Origin: Planctomycetota bacterium
Lineage (GTDB): Bacteria > Planctomycetota > Planctomycetia > Pirellulales > Pirellulaceae
Assembly (NCBI GenBank): GCA_026692845.1
Contig: JAPLNM010000047.1
Span: 62,001 to 126,000 of the forward strand
Direction: 5' to 3'
DNA: 64,000 nucleotides
The translations under genes were made by a program, and so were the position numbers. This document shows, piece by piece, positions 40,510 through 50,524 of this stretch; the first letter of the stretch is position 1, and every line of letters begins with the position of its first letter. The notes under the pieces were generated by a model. The model did not search any database, was not told the DNA's origin, and worked only from the letters and a program-made list of their open reading frames with translations.

Positions 40510-41256
40510 TCAAAAATACTGGTAGATTTTCCTAATGGGCTTTAGGAATCGCAGGCCAATGGGCGGCCGTAGTCCATTGACCCGCCAAGCCTTTGCATCT
40601 TCTCGGTTGGCTTGCATTCGATTCGAAAAAGACGCGTTGCTCTTGCCCCCGACCCGCATACAAACCAGAGTCTGAGCAATGTATCTCATCGGAACCCCGT
40701 GGACCATCATCATGCGAAGGAGCAACTCGTAATCAGCTGCCAATTGAAAGTCATCGCGGAACCGGCCGTACTGCACATAGCACTCCCGGCGGAAGTAAAC
40801 CGTCGGATGAGGAGGCATCCATCCCCATCGATAGTTCGATACATCGTATTTGCCAGAAATCCACCGACGCACCGTTCGGGTCGGTTCAAGGTTATCGACA
40901 TAGACCAAATCTCCGTACACTCCCATGGTGGCTCGGTCTATGGAGAACTCCTCAACGAGGCTTGCGATGACATCGCGATGGGCAAAAAAGTCATCCGCAT
41001 GTAACAGACCCACGACATCTCCGGTGGCCAATCGAATCCCTTTGTTCAACGCATCATAGATCCCATGGTCCTTCTCCCGAACCTGTCGATCGATCCGATC
41101 GCTATACTTCGAGATGATGCGATCGGTGCCATCATCCGACATGCCATCGACGACGATGTATTCGATATCGGGATAGGTTTGTCCCAAAACCGATTCGATG
41201 GTATGCGAGATTGTTTCTACTCGGTTGTATACGGCGGTGATAATCGATACTTTCAT
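40510..41256 (-). CDS. Glycosyltransferase family 2
   Basis: 'VSIITAVYNRVETISHTIESVLGQTYPDIEYIVVDGMSDDGT', 'HADDFF'. Confidence 0.92.
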   Translation of the reverse strand: MKVSIITAVYNRVETISHTIESVLGQTYPDIEYIVVDGMSDDGTDRIISKYSDRIDRQVREKDHGIYDALNKGIRLATGDVVGLLHADDFFAHRDVIASLVEEFSIDRATMGVYGDLVYVDNLEPTRTVRRWISGKYDVSNYRWGWMPPHPTVYFRRECYVQYGRFRDDFQLAADYELLLRMMMVHGVPMRYIAQTLVCMRVGGKSNASFSNRMQANREDAKAWRVNGLRPPIGLRFLKPIRKIYQYF

Positions 41257-42305
41257 AGACTACCAACCCAGTCGATCATCTGTGATAGCCCCTCGTTTGC
41301 ACTGACCCGTGGCGTCCATTCAAGCAATTCACGTGCCTTGGTGATGTCTGCCACGAAGAAATCCTGATCGCTCTGCCGACGTGGCAATCGAGAATAGCTT
41401 AATTCTTCGGATCGCTCCAGAAGAATCGAAAGCTGGTCAAAGAGTTCGATCAAACTCAAGCTATTGCTCATCCCTCCTCCGATGTTGAATACCTCGCCTG
41501 CACAGCGGCTTCGTTTTTCATAAGCACATTGGTAAAGGGAGATCAAATCCTCACTGTGAAGCACATCGCGGACCTGTTTTCCTGTCCCAGAGATCGTAAA
41601 TGGGACGACTTCGGATCCTTGTTTCCTGCAGGAAACTTGTTCAAGCGCTTGCTTGACAAACCAACCTATCCAGCCTTGATCTGCCGTAGCAAACTGCCGT
41701 CCCCCATAGATCGATGAATGCCGAAAAACTACAGTATCGAGCCCAAAATTCCTGAACCAATCGCGCACGTACTGGTCCGCACTACCCTTGGAACACCCAT
41801 AAGGTGACGCGAAATCCAAGGGCATTGTCTCGTCGATCCCATCTGGAAACTGCGCTAGGACGTACCGAGTGTCATTCTGGCTATAATCCAGGTGGCGCAG
41901 GTCTCCGTAAACTTTATTCGTCGAACTGTAGGCCACCAAGGCTTTAGGGGACCATTTCCGCGTGCATTCGAGCAGATGCAAAGTCCCCAATGCGTTGGTC
42001 CTAAAGTCCGAAATCGGATCGGCCAACGAGGTCGTCATCGCAACTTGACCAGCCAAATGGCATACATAATCGAACGGTCCACGTTTCTCGAATACATCTT
42101 CCATCCGATCGATCGATGCGACGTCGATCTCGTGAAACTCAAGATCCCGCTGCTGATTGCAGGAACCTTGAAGCCATCGGAGATTTTCCCAAGATCCCGA
42201 TTTGTACATCTTGTCGATGATCGTGACTCTTGCCCCATCACGAAGATATCTGCTAGCGACATTCGAACCTAGGAATCCGCAACCGCCAGTAATCAATACG
42301 TTCAT
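41253..42305 (-). CDS. rfbE: CDP-paratose 2-epimerase-like
   Basis: 'MNVLITGGCGFLGSNVASR', 'HLAGQVAMTTSLADP', 'YSSTNKVYGDL', 'FRHSSIYGGRQFATADQGWIGWF' match recalled RfbE sequence closely. Confidence 0.88.
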   Translation of the reverse strand: MNVLITGGCGFLGSNVASRYLRDGARVTIIDKMYKSGSWENLRWLQGSCNQQRDLEFHEIDVASIDRMEDVFEKRGPFDYVCHLAGQVAMTTSLADPISDFRTNALGTLHLLECTRKWSPKALVAYSSTNKVYGDLRHLDYSQNDTRYVLAQFPDGIDETMPLDFASPYGCSKGSADQYVRDWFRNFGLDTVVFRHSSIYGGRQFATADQGWIGWFVKQALEQVSCRKQGSEVVPFTISGTGKQVRDVLHSEDLISLYQCAYEKRSRCAGEVFNIGGGMSNSLSLIELFDQLSILLERSEELSYSRLPRRQSDQDFFVADITKARELLEWTPRVSANEGLSQMIDWVGSL

Positions 42306-42348
42306 TACACTGCTCTTGTCATTTGATCTGTATTCAATTCAGAGATTT

Positions 42349-43830
42349 TTACTTGCCACGACAAAAAGTTACGATCGTCGTGATCACATAATCGATCATT
42401 TCCTCGGACAGACCAGGATATGTTCCGATAAAAAGCGCTTCATTCATGATGCGATCTGAACCTGATAAATCGCTGACGACCCGAATCGAACTGGGATTCT
42501 CTTTGCGTAGATTTACAAAAGCAGGCTGCCTGAGTAGATTCCCTCCGAAGAGCATCCTGTTACCGATCAACTTGGAATCCAAGTGCTTGGCCAATTCCGT
42601 CCGCGTGAAACCCGCCGTGGGCCTAACTGAAATCTTGAATCCAAACCAGGAGCATTCCGTTCGGCAACCCGTAGAGTCCCAGGAGAAACCACTGGCAGGA
42701 TCCCAACCGGCCGCATGGGTCGGTAACGAAAACTCCAGAACATCCTCCAATTCCGACAAACCACGCCGGAGCCGGATCCAATTGTGCTTCCTTGCCTCGA
42801 TAAAACGATCAAGCTTTTCGAGTTGCTTGAGTCCAATCGCTGCCTGGATATCCAGTGGCTTGAGGTTGTAGCCCAAGTGGCTGTAGATGTATTTATGGTC
42901 ATACCCCTCAGGCAGTTCTCCAAGTTGCCATCCAAAGCGTTTATTGCAGGTATTGTCTTTCCCAGAAGGGCACCAGCAATCTCTACCCCAATCCCGAAAA
43001 CTCTCCACAATCACCTTAAGCCCCGATTGCTTGACAACGTTCACTGCCCCGCCTTCCCCCAAGGTCATGTGATGCGGTGGATAAAAACTTTGTGTCGACA
43101 GGTCCCCCCAAGCCCCCGTGTACTTGCAAAGACTTCCGTCGCCTTGCGCAGGATCCTTCGGAAACATCTGCCGCCAGTCCGAATTCGATGGCATCGTATA
43201 CTTGCACCCAAGCGCATCGCAGTTGTCTTCGAGAAGCCAAAGCTGATGCTCGCGGCAAAATTCCAAGGTTGTTCGCAAATCGAACGGATTTCCCAATGCA
43301 TGGGCCATCATCACCGCTTTGGTCTTGCCCTTGCAAAAAGCATCCTGCAATTGTTCGCATTTCGCATTCCCCGTGATTGGATCTGCATCGATGAAAACCG
43401 CAGTCGCTCCGCACTGAAGGATAGGTGCGACCGTCGTAGGAAATCCCGCCGCGACCGTGATCACCTCGTCTCCGGGAAACAATCGCCGGTCCCTAGGCAA
43501 TTTTGGACTGGTCAATGCAGATATCGCAAGAAGATTGGCACTCGAACCAGAATTCACCAAAAGCGAATTCCTAACCCCCAGAAACTCCGCCAACGAACGC
43601 TCAAACCGTTCGCCCTCGGCACCGAGCGTCAACCAAAAATCCAATACGCTACCGACCGCCGCTTGGACCTCGTCCTCGGTGAACACACGCCCTGCATAGG
43701 GAACCGGGGTTTGACCAGGGATGAATTCCGACCGGCCGGAATCGTCCCCAGCACGATTTGCGCGGTGTGTCATTCGCGAATATTCACCGACAAGCCTACT
43801 GATCTCCTGCCGCAGTTCCTGAGCATTCAT
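42349..43830 (-). CDS. rfbH: CDP-4-dehydro-6-deoxyglucose 3-dehydrase (E1, PMP/2Fe-2S)
   Basis: 'STQSFYPPHHMTLGEGGAV' (His in place of the usual PLP Lys) and 'RDCWCPSGKDNTC' Fe-S cysteines. Confidence 0.94.
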   Translation of the reverse strand: MNAQELRQEISRLVGEYSRMTHRANRAGDDSGRSEFIPGQTPVPYAGRVFTEDEVQAAVGSVLDFWLTLGAEGERFERSLAEFLGVRNSLLVNSGSSANLLAISALTSPKLPRDRRLFPGDEVITVAAGFPTTVAPILQCGATAVFIDADPITGNAKCEQLQDAFCKGKTKAVMMAHALGNPFDLRTTLEFCREHQLWLLEDNCDALGCKYTMPSNSDWRQMFPKDPAQGDGSLCKYTGAWGDLSTQSFYPPHHMTLGEGGAVNVVKQSGLKVIVESFRDWGRDCWCPSGKDNTCNKRFGWQLGELPEGYDHKYIYSHLGYNLKPLDIQAAIGLKQLEKLDRFIEARKHNWIRLRRGLSELEDVLEFSLPTHAAGWDPASGFSWDSTGCRTECSWFGFKISVRPTAGFTRTELAKHLDSKLIGNRMLFGGNLLRQPAFVNLRKENPSSIRVVSDLSGSDRIMNEALFIGTYPGLSEEMIDYVITTIVTFCRGK

Positions 43831-43931
43831 CGTTCTCGAACCCACTTCTTTCGCTCAAATCTCAATTTGATATTTCCAATACTGTTTCATCGCGTCGTGA
43901 GGTTTCCGATCGCGACGGATTGGCTGAAATC

Positions 43932-45041
43932 CTATCCTAGGGTCCACGCCTGCTTGAGCGTCCGTGCGTCTTGAATGTATCGCTCGATACATTCTTGCGT
44001 GACAGCCTGAGGATCTAAACCAGCCTGAACGGCCTGATACCAAGTCGCAGTCTTTTCGATGCAAGATTCGAATGTCCAAGTAGGCTTCCATCCCAAAATA
44101 TGATAAGCCTTATCAATCGCGAGATTCAGTCGAGATGCTTCGTGGGGCTCCGATAGATTCGAAGCATCGATCCAGGTCCCGCCGGTATGGTTTAGAAAAC
44201 TCTCGACCAATTGGCAGACACTGCGATTGCTTTCAAGCTGCGGGCCAAAATTAAACGCCGAACACAAAAGCTCCGTGTCATATCCACAATTCTTAGGTTG
44301 AGCTAGTTGGGAAGCTAGCCACAGATAACCCGAAATCGGCTCCAAAACATGTTGCCATGGCCTGGTCGCTAGCCGATTTCGAACCGATACCGGTGTGCCT
44401 GACATCACGGATCGAACGATATCCGGCACGATTCTCTCGGGTGCCCAATCGCCACCCCCAATCACGTTTCCCGCACGAGCAGACGCCACCCGAACCGAGG
44501 AATCCGCCCCGGAAAAAAACGACGATCGATAGGCCGCCGTTACCAACTCAGCACATCCCTTCGAGGCACTGTAGGGATCGTAGCCACCCATCGGATCTTC
44601 TTCTCGATAAGCATGCAGCCACTCTTTGTTCTGGTAGCATTTGTCTGTCGTAACAATCACAACCGAACAGGGTTTGGAGTATCCGACAAGAGCCTCAAGG
44701 AGATTGACCGTTCCGAGCACGTTGGTTTCAAAGGTTTCACGAGGCTTGCGGTAGGAAGCTCTCACCAAGGGCTGCGCTGCAAGGTGGAATACAAAATCGG
44801 GCTGAGTGCTCAAGATGGCTTGTGTCAAAGATCTTGAGTCCCGTACATCTCCATGACCGTCGCACTTTATCGAAGACGCTAATCGCAACTGATCGAAAAG
44901 AACTTCATGCGACTGTGGCTCAAGCGAATACCCAAAGACCTTCGCACCCAAGGCGACCAACCAAGCAGTTAACCAGCTCCCTTTGAAGCCGTTATGGCCG
45001 GTGATGAAAACGTTTTTTCCCTCAAACAGGTCATGAAACAT
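43932..45041 (-). CDS. rfbG: CDP-glucose 4,6-dehydratase
   Basis: 'GKNVFITGHNGFKGSWLTAWLVALGAKVFGYSL', 'VIVTTDKCYQNKEW', 'YSASKGCAELV'. ATG at 45041 preferred; the longer ORF overlaps rfbF. Confidence 0.95.
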   Translation of the reverse strand: MFHDLFEGKNVFITGHNGFKGSWLTAWLVALGAKVFGYSLEPQSHEVLFDQLRLASSIKCDGHGDVRDSRSLTQAILSTQPDFVFHLAAQPLVRASYRKPRETFETNVLGTVNLLEALVGYSKPCSVVIVTTDKCYQNKEWLHAYREEDPMGGYDPYSASKGCAELVTAAYRSSFFSGADSSVRVASARAGNVIGGGDWAPERIVPDIVRSVMSGTPVSVRNRLATRPWQHVLEPISGYLWLASQLAQPKNCGYDTELLCSAFNFGPQLESNRSVCQLVESFLNHTGGTWIDASNLSEPHEASRLNLAIDKAYHILGWKPTWTFESCIEKTATWYQAVQAGLDPQAVTQECIERYIQDARTLKQAWTLG

Positions 45042-45042
45042 G

Positions 45043-45828
45043 TTAGTTTTCCCAAATCTTCCAAGGCGCTTTGCCCGTTTCCCAAAGCTGTTGCAACTCG
45101 TTGCGATCCCTGAGTGTGTCCATCGGCAACCAAAATCCTTGATGCCTATATGCCGCAAGCATCCCTGATGCGGCCAAGTCTGCAAGTGGCTGACGCTCCC
45201 ATACCGTCTGGTCTCCCTGCTGGATGTAGTCAATGGCCGATGGCTCCAACACAAAGAAACCGCCATTGACCCAGGCCCCATCCCCTTCAGGCTTTTCCTG
45301 AAATACAGAGATCCTAGTCGGATCATTTCTGCTGAACGACAACGCACCGTATCGCCCTGGAGGCTGAACCGCCGTCAAGGTTGCCGTCGATCCGCTGTTT
45401 TGATGAAACGCAATGAGATCCTTGATGTTGATATCCGCGACCCCATCGCCATAGGTCATGCAAAAGGTTCCTTGACCAAGAAACGGCGCAACCCGCTTTA
45501 ACCGACCACCGGTCATCGTCGCGTCCCCGGTGTCGACGACCGTCACCCTCCAGGGCTCGGCTTTTTTGTGAAGCACCTCGACGGTATTGTTGGCCATGTC
45601 GAATGTCACATCGGACATGTGAAGGAAATAGTTCGAAAAATATTCCTTGATCATGTATCCTTTGTAACCGGCACAGATGATAAAATCGTGTATTCCAAAA
45701 GTTGAGTATATCTTCATGATATGCCATAAAATGGGCATGCCTCCGATCTCGATCATCGGCTTGGGCCTCAGATGGGTCTCTTCTGAGATCCGCGTTCCCA
45801 ACCCACCCGCAAGTATCACTGCTTTCAT
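45043..45828 (-). CDS. rfbF: Glucose-1-phosphate cytidylyltransferase
   Basis: '[42 protein letters not shown]', 'TYGDGVADI', '[10 protein letters not shown]'. Confidence 0.97.
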   Translation of the reverse strand: MKAVILAGGLGTRISEETHLRPKPMIEIGGMPILWHIMKIYSTFGIHDFIICAGYKGYMIKEYFSNYFLHMSDVTFDMANNTVEVLHKKAEPWRVTVVDTGDATMTGGRLKRVAPFLGQGTFCMTYGDGVADINIKDLIAFHQNSGSTATLTAVQPPGRYGALSFSRNDPTRISVFQEKPEGDGAWVNGGFFVLEPSAIDYIQQGDQTVWERQPLADLAASGMLAAYRHQGFWLPMDTLRDRNELQQLWETGKAPWKIWEN

Positions 45829-45855
45829 CGCTTTCCCTCCGGACTCATACCCTGC

Positions 45856-47496
45856 CTACTTCGTCGCATGTTCAAAGCTAGACTGTTTCCTGGCTTCCTC
45901 AAGCAAGCCCTCAACGAACTTCCCGTTCGACGAATTCGTACCGATTTTCTCGAGATAACTGATGGCAATATCCCACTTTTGAAAACCCATCGACAAAACC
46001 GCCGCCCCAATCTTCAAATCGAAACTCTGAGGATGTGCTTGATTGAACGACTCGCAAATCGTCTCGAGCCTTGCCCATTCTAGCGTTCTTCGACGACTCG
46101 CTTGGATCCAGTATGCCAGCAAGCCGACCAATCCATCGATATCTCTGTCGGACCACTCGGGCATCGCCTCGCCCGCTTTCGGCAGAAACTCCGCTGGGCG
46201 TTGCATAATCTGCTTTGTCCATTCCAAGGCCACAAGAAACGTCTCTGGGGTGCCAGTCGTATCTACCCGAAGAAGCTCCACCAAGGGGTCTGAGCCCTGG
46301 TCCTGCCCTAGGGAGTTCTCATCGTAGTATTGATCCAATAATCGACGGACCTCGGGATGATCCGATCCGAATCTGAGCATGGATCGAAGAAGAGCACCAA
46401 CCGGTAAATCTCGATGAGCTCCCTCGGGAAAAACGGACTTGGCTACCAGAGCGCGAAGTTCGCTCGCCACGACGGTATGCCTTAGCGATTGTTGATCCTC
46501 AGGGAGTATCTGGTCGATGCGTGTCAGAACCGATGTACTGGCTTCCTCGATGCCCGAGACCATCATCAAACATCGAAAGAATGCGTCGATCGCTTCGATC
46601 TTGGTTTCGCTCGACCAATCGACGCTCATGCGTTGCATGATCGGGGAATACTCCACAATCGCCGTTCTTGCCTCTCGGACCGCTCGCTTTGGATCCATAC
46701 TAGCAAGCCCCTCGACCAACCATGCCTTAGTGATCAATCTTCTTGGATTGCTCGTATCGATCGGAATGCTATTGCTCAGACTCGATTCCAAACATGCAAT
46801 CCCTGACCGCAGCTTGATTTCCCGCTGCGTTGCTTCCAAAACCGGTGATGCTCGATGTGCAAGCTGAATATCTACTGAACCTAGGATTTCGTCGAGCTCG
46901 ACCGCTTTCATGCCGATCGATAGTTGCTCGGCGCGATCCATCATCGATTGGATCTGAGATTCCTCGACTCGGCAACTTTGCCTTAGCCTCAGCAGATCGC
47001 TTCGCAAAATGTAAAACTTCGCCCAGATCGCATCCGGTCCTTCGAGTCGAGTCGCGCTGCGAATCGACTCGAAGGCGCGATTCTTCGATACCATAACAAA
47101 CTCTTTTAATCGCTTGCTATCCTCGCCCACATTGGGTTCGTTAGCTAGTATTCGTCCACCAACTCGATCGATCTCCGAGGCTACTTCCGCATGCATGCGG
47201 CGATAGCGAGCTTCCGTAGGCGAATGAACCATCAGTCGCTGCGCGGCAAGCTCCGCTTTCTTCATGCTTGTAAACCACTCTAACGAATCCATCGCCAAGT
47301 TGGCATTTGGGTCTGCTTTCAACTCGAAAGCTCGCGCCTGAATTACCATTGTTTCATACCGGCTTAAAATCCTCGGCTCGACAAAAAAATGACTCATGCC
47401 CATCGCAACTAGGGTGACGCCCCCCAGTACCAATGAAGGAACTCCCCATCGCCAATAGGTTTCCGGTGTCTCTGGAAGCTCGTTACTTTGAACCAT
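45856..47496 (-). CDS. TM-anchored TPR-like protein, partner of exosortase 2
   Basis: N-terminal TM 'WGVPSLVLGGVTLVAMGMSHFF', then long helical region; overlaps the exosortase stop by 14 nt. Confidence 0.65.
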   Translation of the reverse strand: MVQSNELPETPETYWRWGVPSLVLGGVTLVAMGMSHFFVEPRILSRYETMVIQARAFELKADPNANLAMDSLEWFTSMKKAELAAQRLMVHSPTEARYRRMHAEVASEIDRVGGRILANEPNVGEDSKRLKEFVMVSKNRAFESIRSATRLEGPDAIWAKFYILRSDLLRLRQSCRVEESQIQSMMDRAEQLSIGMKAVELDEILGSVDIQLAHRASPVLEATQREIKLRSGIACLESSLSNSIPIDTSNPRRLITKAWLVEGLASMDPKRAVREARTAIVEYSPIMQRMSVDWSSETKIEAIDAFFRCLMMVSGIEEASTSVLTRIDQILPEDQQSLRHTVVASELRALVAKSVFPEGAHRDLPVGALLRSMLRFGSDHPEVRRLLDQYYDENSLGQDQGSDPLVELLRVDTTGTPETFLVALEWTKQIMQRPAEFLPKAGEAMPEWSDRDIDGLVGLLAYWIQASRRRTLEWARLETICESFNQAHPQSFDLKIGAAVLSMGFQKWDIAISYLEKIGTNSSNGKFVEGLLEEARKQSSFEHATK

Positions 47497-49108
47497 TGGC
47501 TCGCTGACTCCTGACGATCCCTAGAGCACTGGCCGATTGGGAGACGATCTGCTGGCGATTCTCCATAAAAATCCGGCGTAAATCCCCCATTTGCACATCC
47601 GTTGGCAATGCGCTGGTGTACGCGATCTGCTGGAACTGAAAAGTCATGGGTTCATGCGATCGATCGCCAGGCCGCTCACGGTTTAAAATATTGTTCGTCC
47701 ACCGCCCGGCTTGCCTGCGAAACTCGACGGATCCCTCATACTTATAGGGATGTCCTTGCTGGTCGAAAAGCGAAAAATGCAGGATCGCAAGATCTCCAAG
47801 ATCGTTTTTCAAAACAGTTTCAAAGAAGGAGGTTCCGTCTGTTTCGATCAATTCGGACCTCTCCCTTTGCCATCCGGAATTGATGTAACATTCCCAGAGT
47901 GGATGCCAACCCCGAAATGGGAAATCCAGGCATACGGTCAATCGCCCAACATCGCTCGAAAGCTCCCAAATACGCGAATGCTGACCCAACATGTCGTTGC
48001 GATCACGGTATGCGGTATGAAAGCCGACCAACTGCGAACCGCTCGGCGCGACCAAGTCCGATGCTCCTGGAAATGCACCCGACTCGTCTTGCGTGATGCT
48101 CGGCAAATCAGAATTCGCATGGAATTCCATCACCGCCCGGACGCTCACCGGAAGAAAAACGAACAAGCTCAATGGCAAGACAGCCCAACGAAAGCTGATT
48201 CGACCAAAGGAGATCGGGTTGCCGGCATTGCTTGCTTTGGACGCATTGAATTCTGTCGAAATTTGCCTTCTGGAAACCCACCTCAAATGTAGGAAATTGA
48301 GCAATTGAACCGAACTCCAATGGACCCATGCGGTAAATGCGAAAACGCCCAACCCCAAAAAAATATGAGTCGTCCCATGCGACAAATCCACGCCGAACCA
48401 CTCTAAACCTAGGACAATTAAATAGATACGCAGCAGATTTCCCAATATCGCCCAGATCGGGACCGTAACGATCGTAACCAGGCTAACCCACCAAGTAGCC
48501 TGCCCAATAAGAAGCAAAACTCCGGCGACGGCCATCAGCGCATACTGACTGTCGACCCCACTACAGGCTTCCTCAACAAACAAAGGCTTGCTAGGAACCT
48601 CGATGATATTGCCACGCCGCACGTGTACAATATTCGTTAAATCCATCAGGCGGCTGCAAGCAAAGGAGGATAGTGATTGCAATCCATTGATAAGTCGCTT
48701 GTCCCATCCCAAGGGCGCAGGCAAGGTAACCACGAGCAATCCACAAATACCCACAATTCGCAGGATACTCAGACCGGGTCTTGCGACTAGAGCCCATGCA
48801 CCCACGATCGTGATCGCTACGAAATGTGCAAGCCAGGGGCTTCCATAATACAATGCCAGTAACGCCAACAGCATCGAAAAAACCCATGCTCCGAGCGCCC
48901 ACGTACGAAGATTTTCGTTTCCTTTTAAATCTTTACTTTCACGAAAAAAGTATACCGATGCAGCCACAGCCAACGGAAAAAACTGCAAATGCGGCTTTTG
49001 CATCAGGATGCAGCATTGCATGTAAAGAAGCGGCGACAAAGCCACCAATGGCAATACCAAGCCGATCCAAGTCCATCGATTCAGGCGTCTTGGGCTATCG
49101 ATCGACAC
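47483..49108 (-). CDS. Exosortase (planctomycete type, XrtU-like) with EpsI-like C-terminal domain
   Basis: 'LFVEEACSGVDSQYALMAVAG' (Cys), 'PIWAILGNLLRIYLIVLG' (Asn/Arg), 'SHGTTHIFLGLGVFAF' (His). XrtU label from memory. Confidence 0.9.
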   Translation of the reverse strand: MSIDSPRRLNRWTWIGLVLPLVALSPLLYMQCCILMQKPHLQFFPLAVAASVYFFRESKDLKGNENLRTWALGAWVFSMLLALLALYYGSPWLAHFVAITIVGAWALVARPGLSILRIVGICGLLVVTLPAPLGWDKRLINGLQSLSSFACSRLMDLTNIVHVRRGNIIEVPSKPLFVEEACSGVDSQYALMAVAGVLLLIGQATWWVSLVTIVTVPIWAILGNLLRIYLIVLGLEWFGVDLSHGTTHIFLGLGVFAFTAWVHWSSVQLLNFLHLRWVSRRQISTEFNASKASNAGNPISFGRISFRWAVLPLSLFVFLPVSVRAVMEFHANSDLPSITQDESGAFPGASDLVAPSGSQLVGFHTAYRDRNDMLGQHSRIWELSSDVGRLTVCLDFPFRGWHPLWECYINSGWQRERSELIETDGTSFFETVLKNDLGDLAILHFSLFDQQGHPYKYEGSVEFRRQAGRWTNNILNRERPGDRSHEPMTFQFQQIAYTSALPTDVQMGDLRRIFMENRQQIVSQSASALGIVRSQRANGSK

Positions 49109-49940
49109 CCAAACCTCCTTCGTGTTCCTGCTGGCGTAACTCTCGGATCTTCAACGCGATGAGATACTCATAGATGGAAAGCAATCGGCAATAGTGATAT
49201 CCTGGAAGTCCATCGAGAAATCCTGCTTTGACAATGTACATATAGACAAAGCGTAGAAATCCTCTGCAGGGCATTCGAAAGGATAGTTCCTTCAAGGCCA
49301 AGCGACGCGAGGATGGATCGCGAAACTGGAAAAGGTCTGTCCAAGGCACCTTGCGGTGCTTCAAACTTCGAAGCGATTCAATCGCCTCATTCGTCGAGTA
49401 TTTGTTGTGCTTGTCAACCCAGGCGGCTAGTCCTTTGCGGAAGCTATAATGATGGAAGTGTCCATTGAGCTCTCCAATCTCCCCTCGTACCACAGGAGTG
49501 CAATTGACCATTCGCTCCCATTGCACGTTCTGCGGACGATAGAATCTTAACACCCACACGGGATAAATACCACAGTGTTTGATCCAACGGTCCATAAAGT
49601 AGTTTTTGTATCGCAATCGATAAGCTACATACTTGTTCGTTTTGTCCGACGCGATCGATTTCATTTCTTCGGTCAGATCCCAGGGGAGTACTTCGTCAGC
49701 ATCTGAACAATAGACCCAAGGATACTTGTACTCGATCTGTGTACCCGCCCAATTCAGTTGGGCTGATTCGTTGTCAAATTGGCGTTGGATCACACGGCAA
49801 CCGGCCTCCTGCGCGATCTGGACTGTTCGATCCGTACTTCCCGAATCCAGAACTACAATGTCATCGCACCAAGAAAGAGACGCAAGGCAATGCGGCAGAT
49901 TCACCTGTTCGTTTAGGGTTCGAATCAAAACCGAAATCAT
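49095..49940 (-). CDS. Glycosyltransferase family 2 (WaaE/KdtX-like)
   Basis: 'ISVLIRTLNEQVNLPHCLASLSWCDDIVVLDSGSTDRTVQIAQEAG', 'SDADEVLP'. Confidence 0.92.
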   Translation of the reverse strand: MISVLIRTLNEQVNLPHCLASLSWCDDIVVLDSGSTDRTVQIAQEAGCRVIQRQFDNESAQLNWAGTQIEYKYPWVYCSDADEVLPWDLTEEMKSIASDKTNKYVAYRLRYKNYFMDRWIKHCGIYPVWVLRFYRPQNVQWERMVNCTPVVRGEIGELNGHFHHYSFRKGLAAWVDKHNKYSTNEAIESLRSLKHRKVPWTDLFQFRDPSSRRLALKELSFRMPCRGFLRFVYMYIVKAGFLDGLPGYHYCRLLSIYEYLIALKIRELRQQEHEGGLGVDR

Positions 49941-50524
49941 GAGTCGCTACGCTTGACGCGTCTTTGCTTTTTTACCGTCGCTGGGTTGCCAGCGACAACC
50001 GTCCAAGGAGCCACATCTTTGCTCACCACGGCACAGGCGGCCACTACGGATCCTTCTCCAAGGCGTACACCGGGACCGATAAATGCTCTTGCGCAAACCC
50101 AAGTTCCGTTTTCGATTACGATCGGGGCGTGGGTCAGAGCCATCTGTGGGTCCGTTATATCGTGACTCCCAGTGCACAAAAACGCTTGCATACTTACTGT
50201 GCAATGCGAGCCGATCTCGATACGATCGACCGAATAGACCTCCACCCCAGGTCCTACGGCCGTGTGCTGACCTATTTGTACCCTGGCTGGATCCCATATC
50301 ACCGTAGTGGGATAAACATAACTGCTCGACTCAAGCTTGGCACCAAACAGTCGCAATAAAAATCGACGCCATGCAAAGGCCCGCTGAGGACTCCATCGAA
50401 ACAGACTCGATTGGACCACAGCCCATAGGAATCGCCGAAGCTTCGAACCCAATGAGGCCGCGTTGATGTACTTCGATACGTCTAACCCGCCGGCCGAATG
50501 AGGATCACGGAAAATAGAGTTCAT
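49937..50524 (-). CDS. WcaF-like hexapeptide acetyltransferase
   Basis: Left-handed beta-helix repeats 'GQHTAVGPGVEVYSVDRIEIGSHCTVSMQAFLCTGSHD', 'VVAGNPA'. Confidence 0.88.
   Translation of the reverse strand: MNSIFRDPHSAGGLDVSKYINAASLGSKLRRFLWAVVQSSLFRWSPQRAFAWRRFLLRLFGAKLESSSYVYPTTVIWDPARVQIGQHTAVGPGVEVYSVDRIEIGSHCTVSMQAFLCTGSHDITDPQMALTHAPIVIENGTWVCARAFIGPGVRLGEGSVVAACAVVSKDVAPWTVVAGNPATVKKQRRVKRSDS

Noticed and set aside
42784-43974. 396-aa + strand ORF
   Set aside because: Antisense to rfbH, which has clear catalytic and Fe-S motifs on the minus strand; low-complexity Arg/Pro-rich shadow translation.
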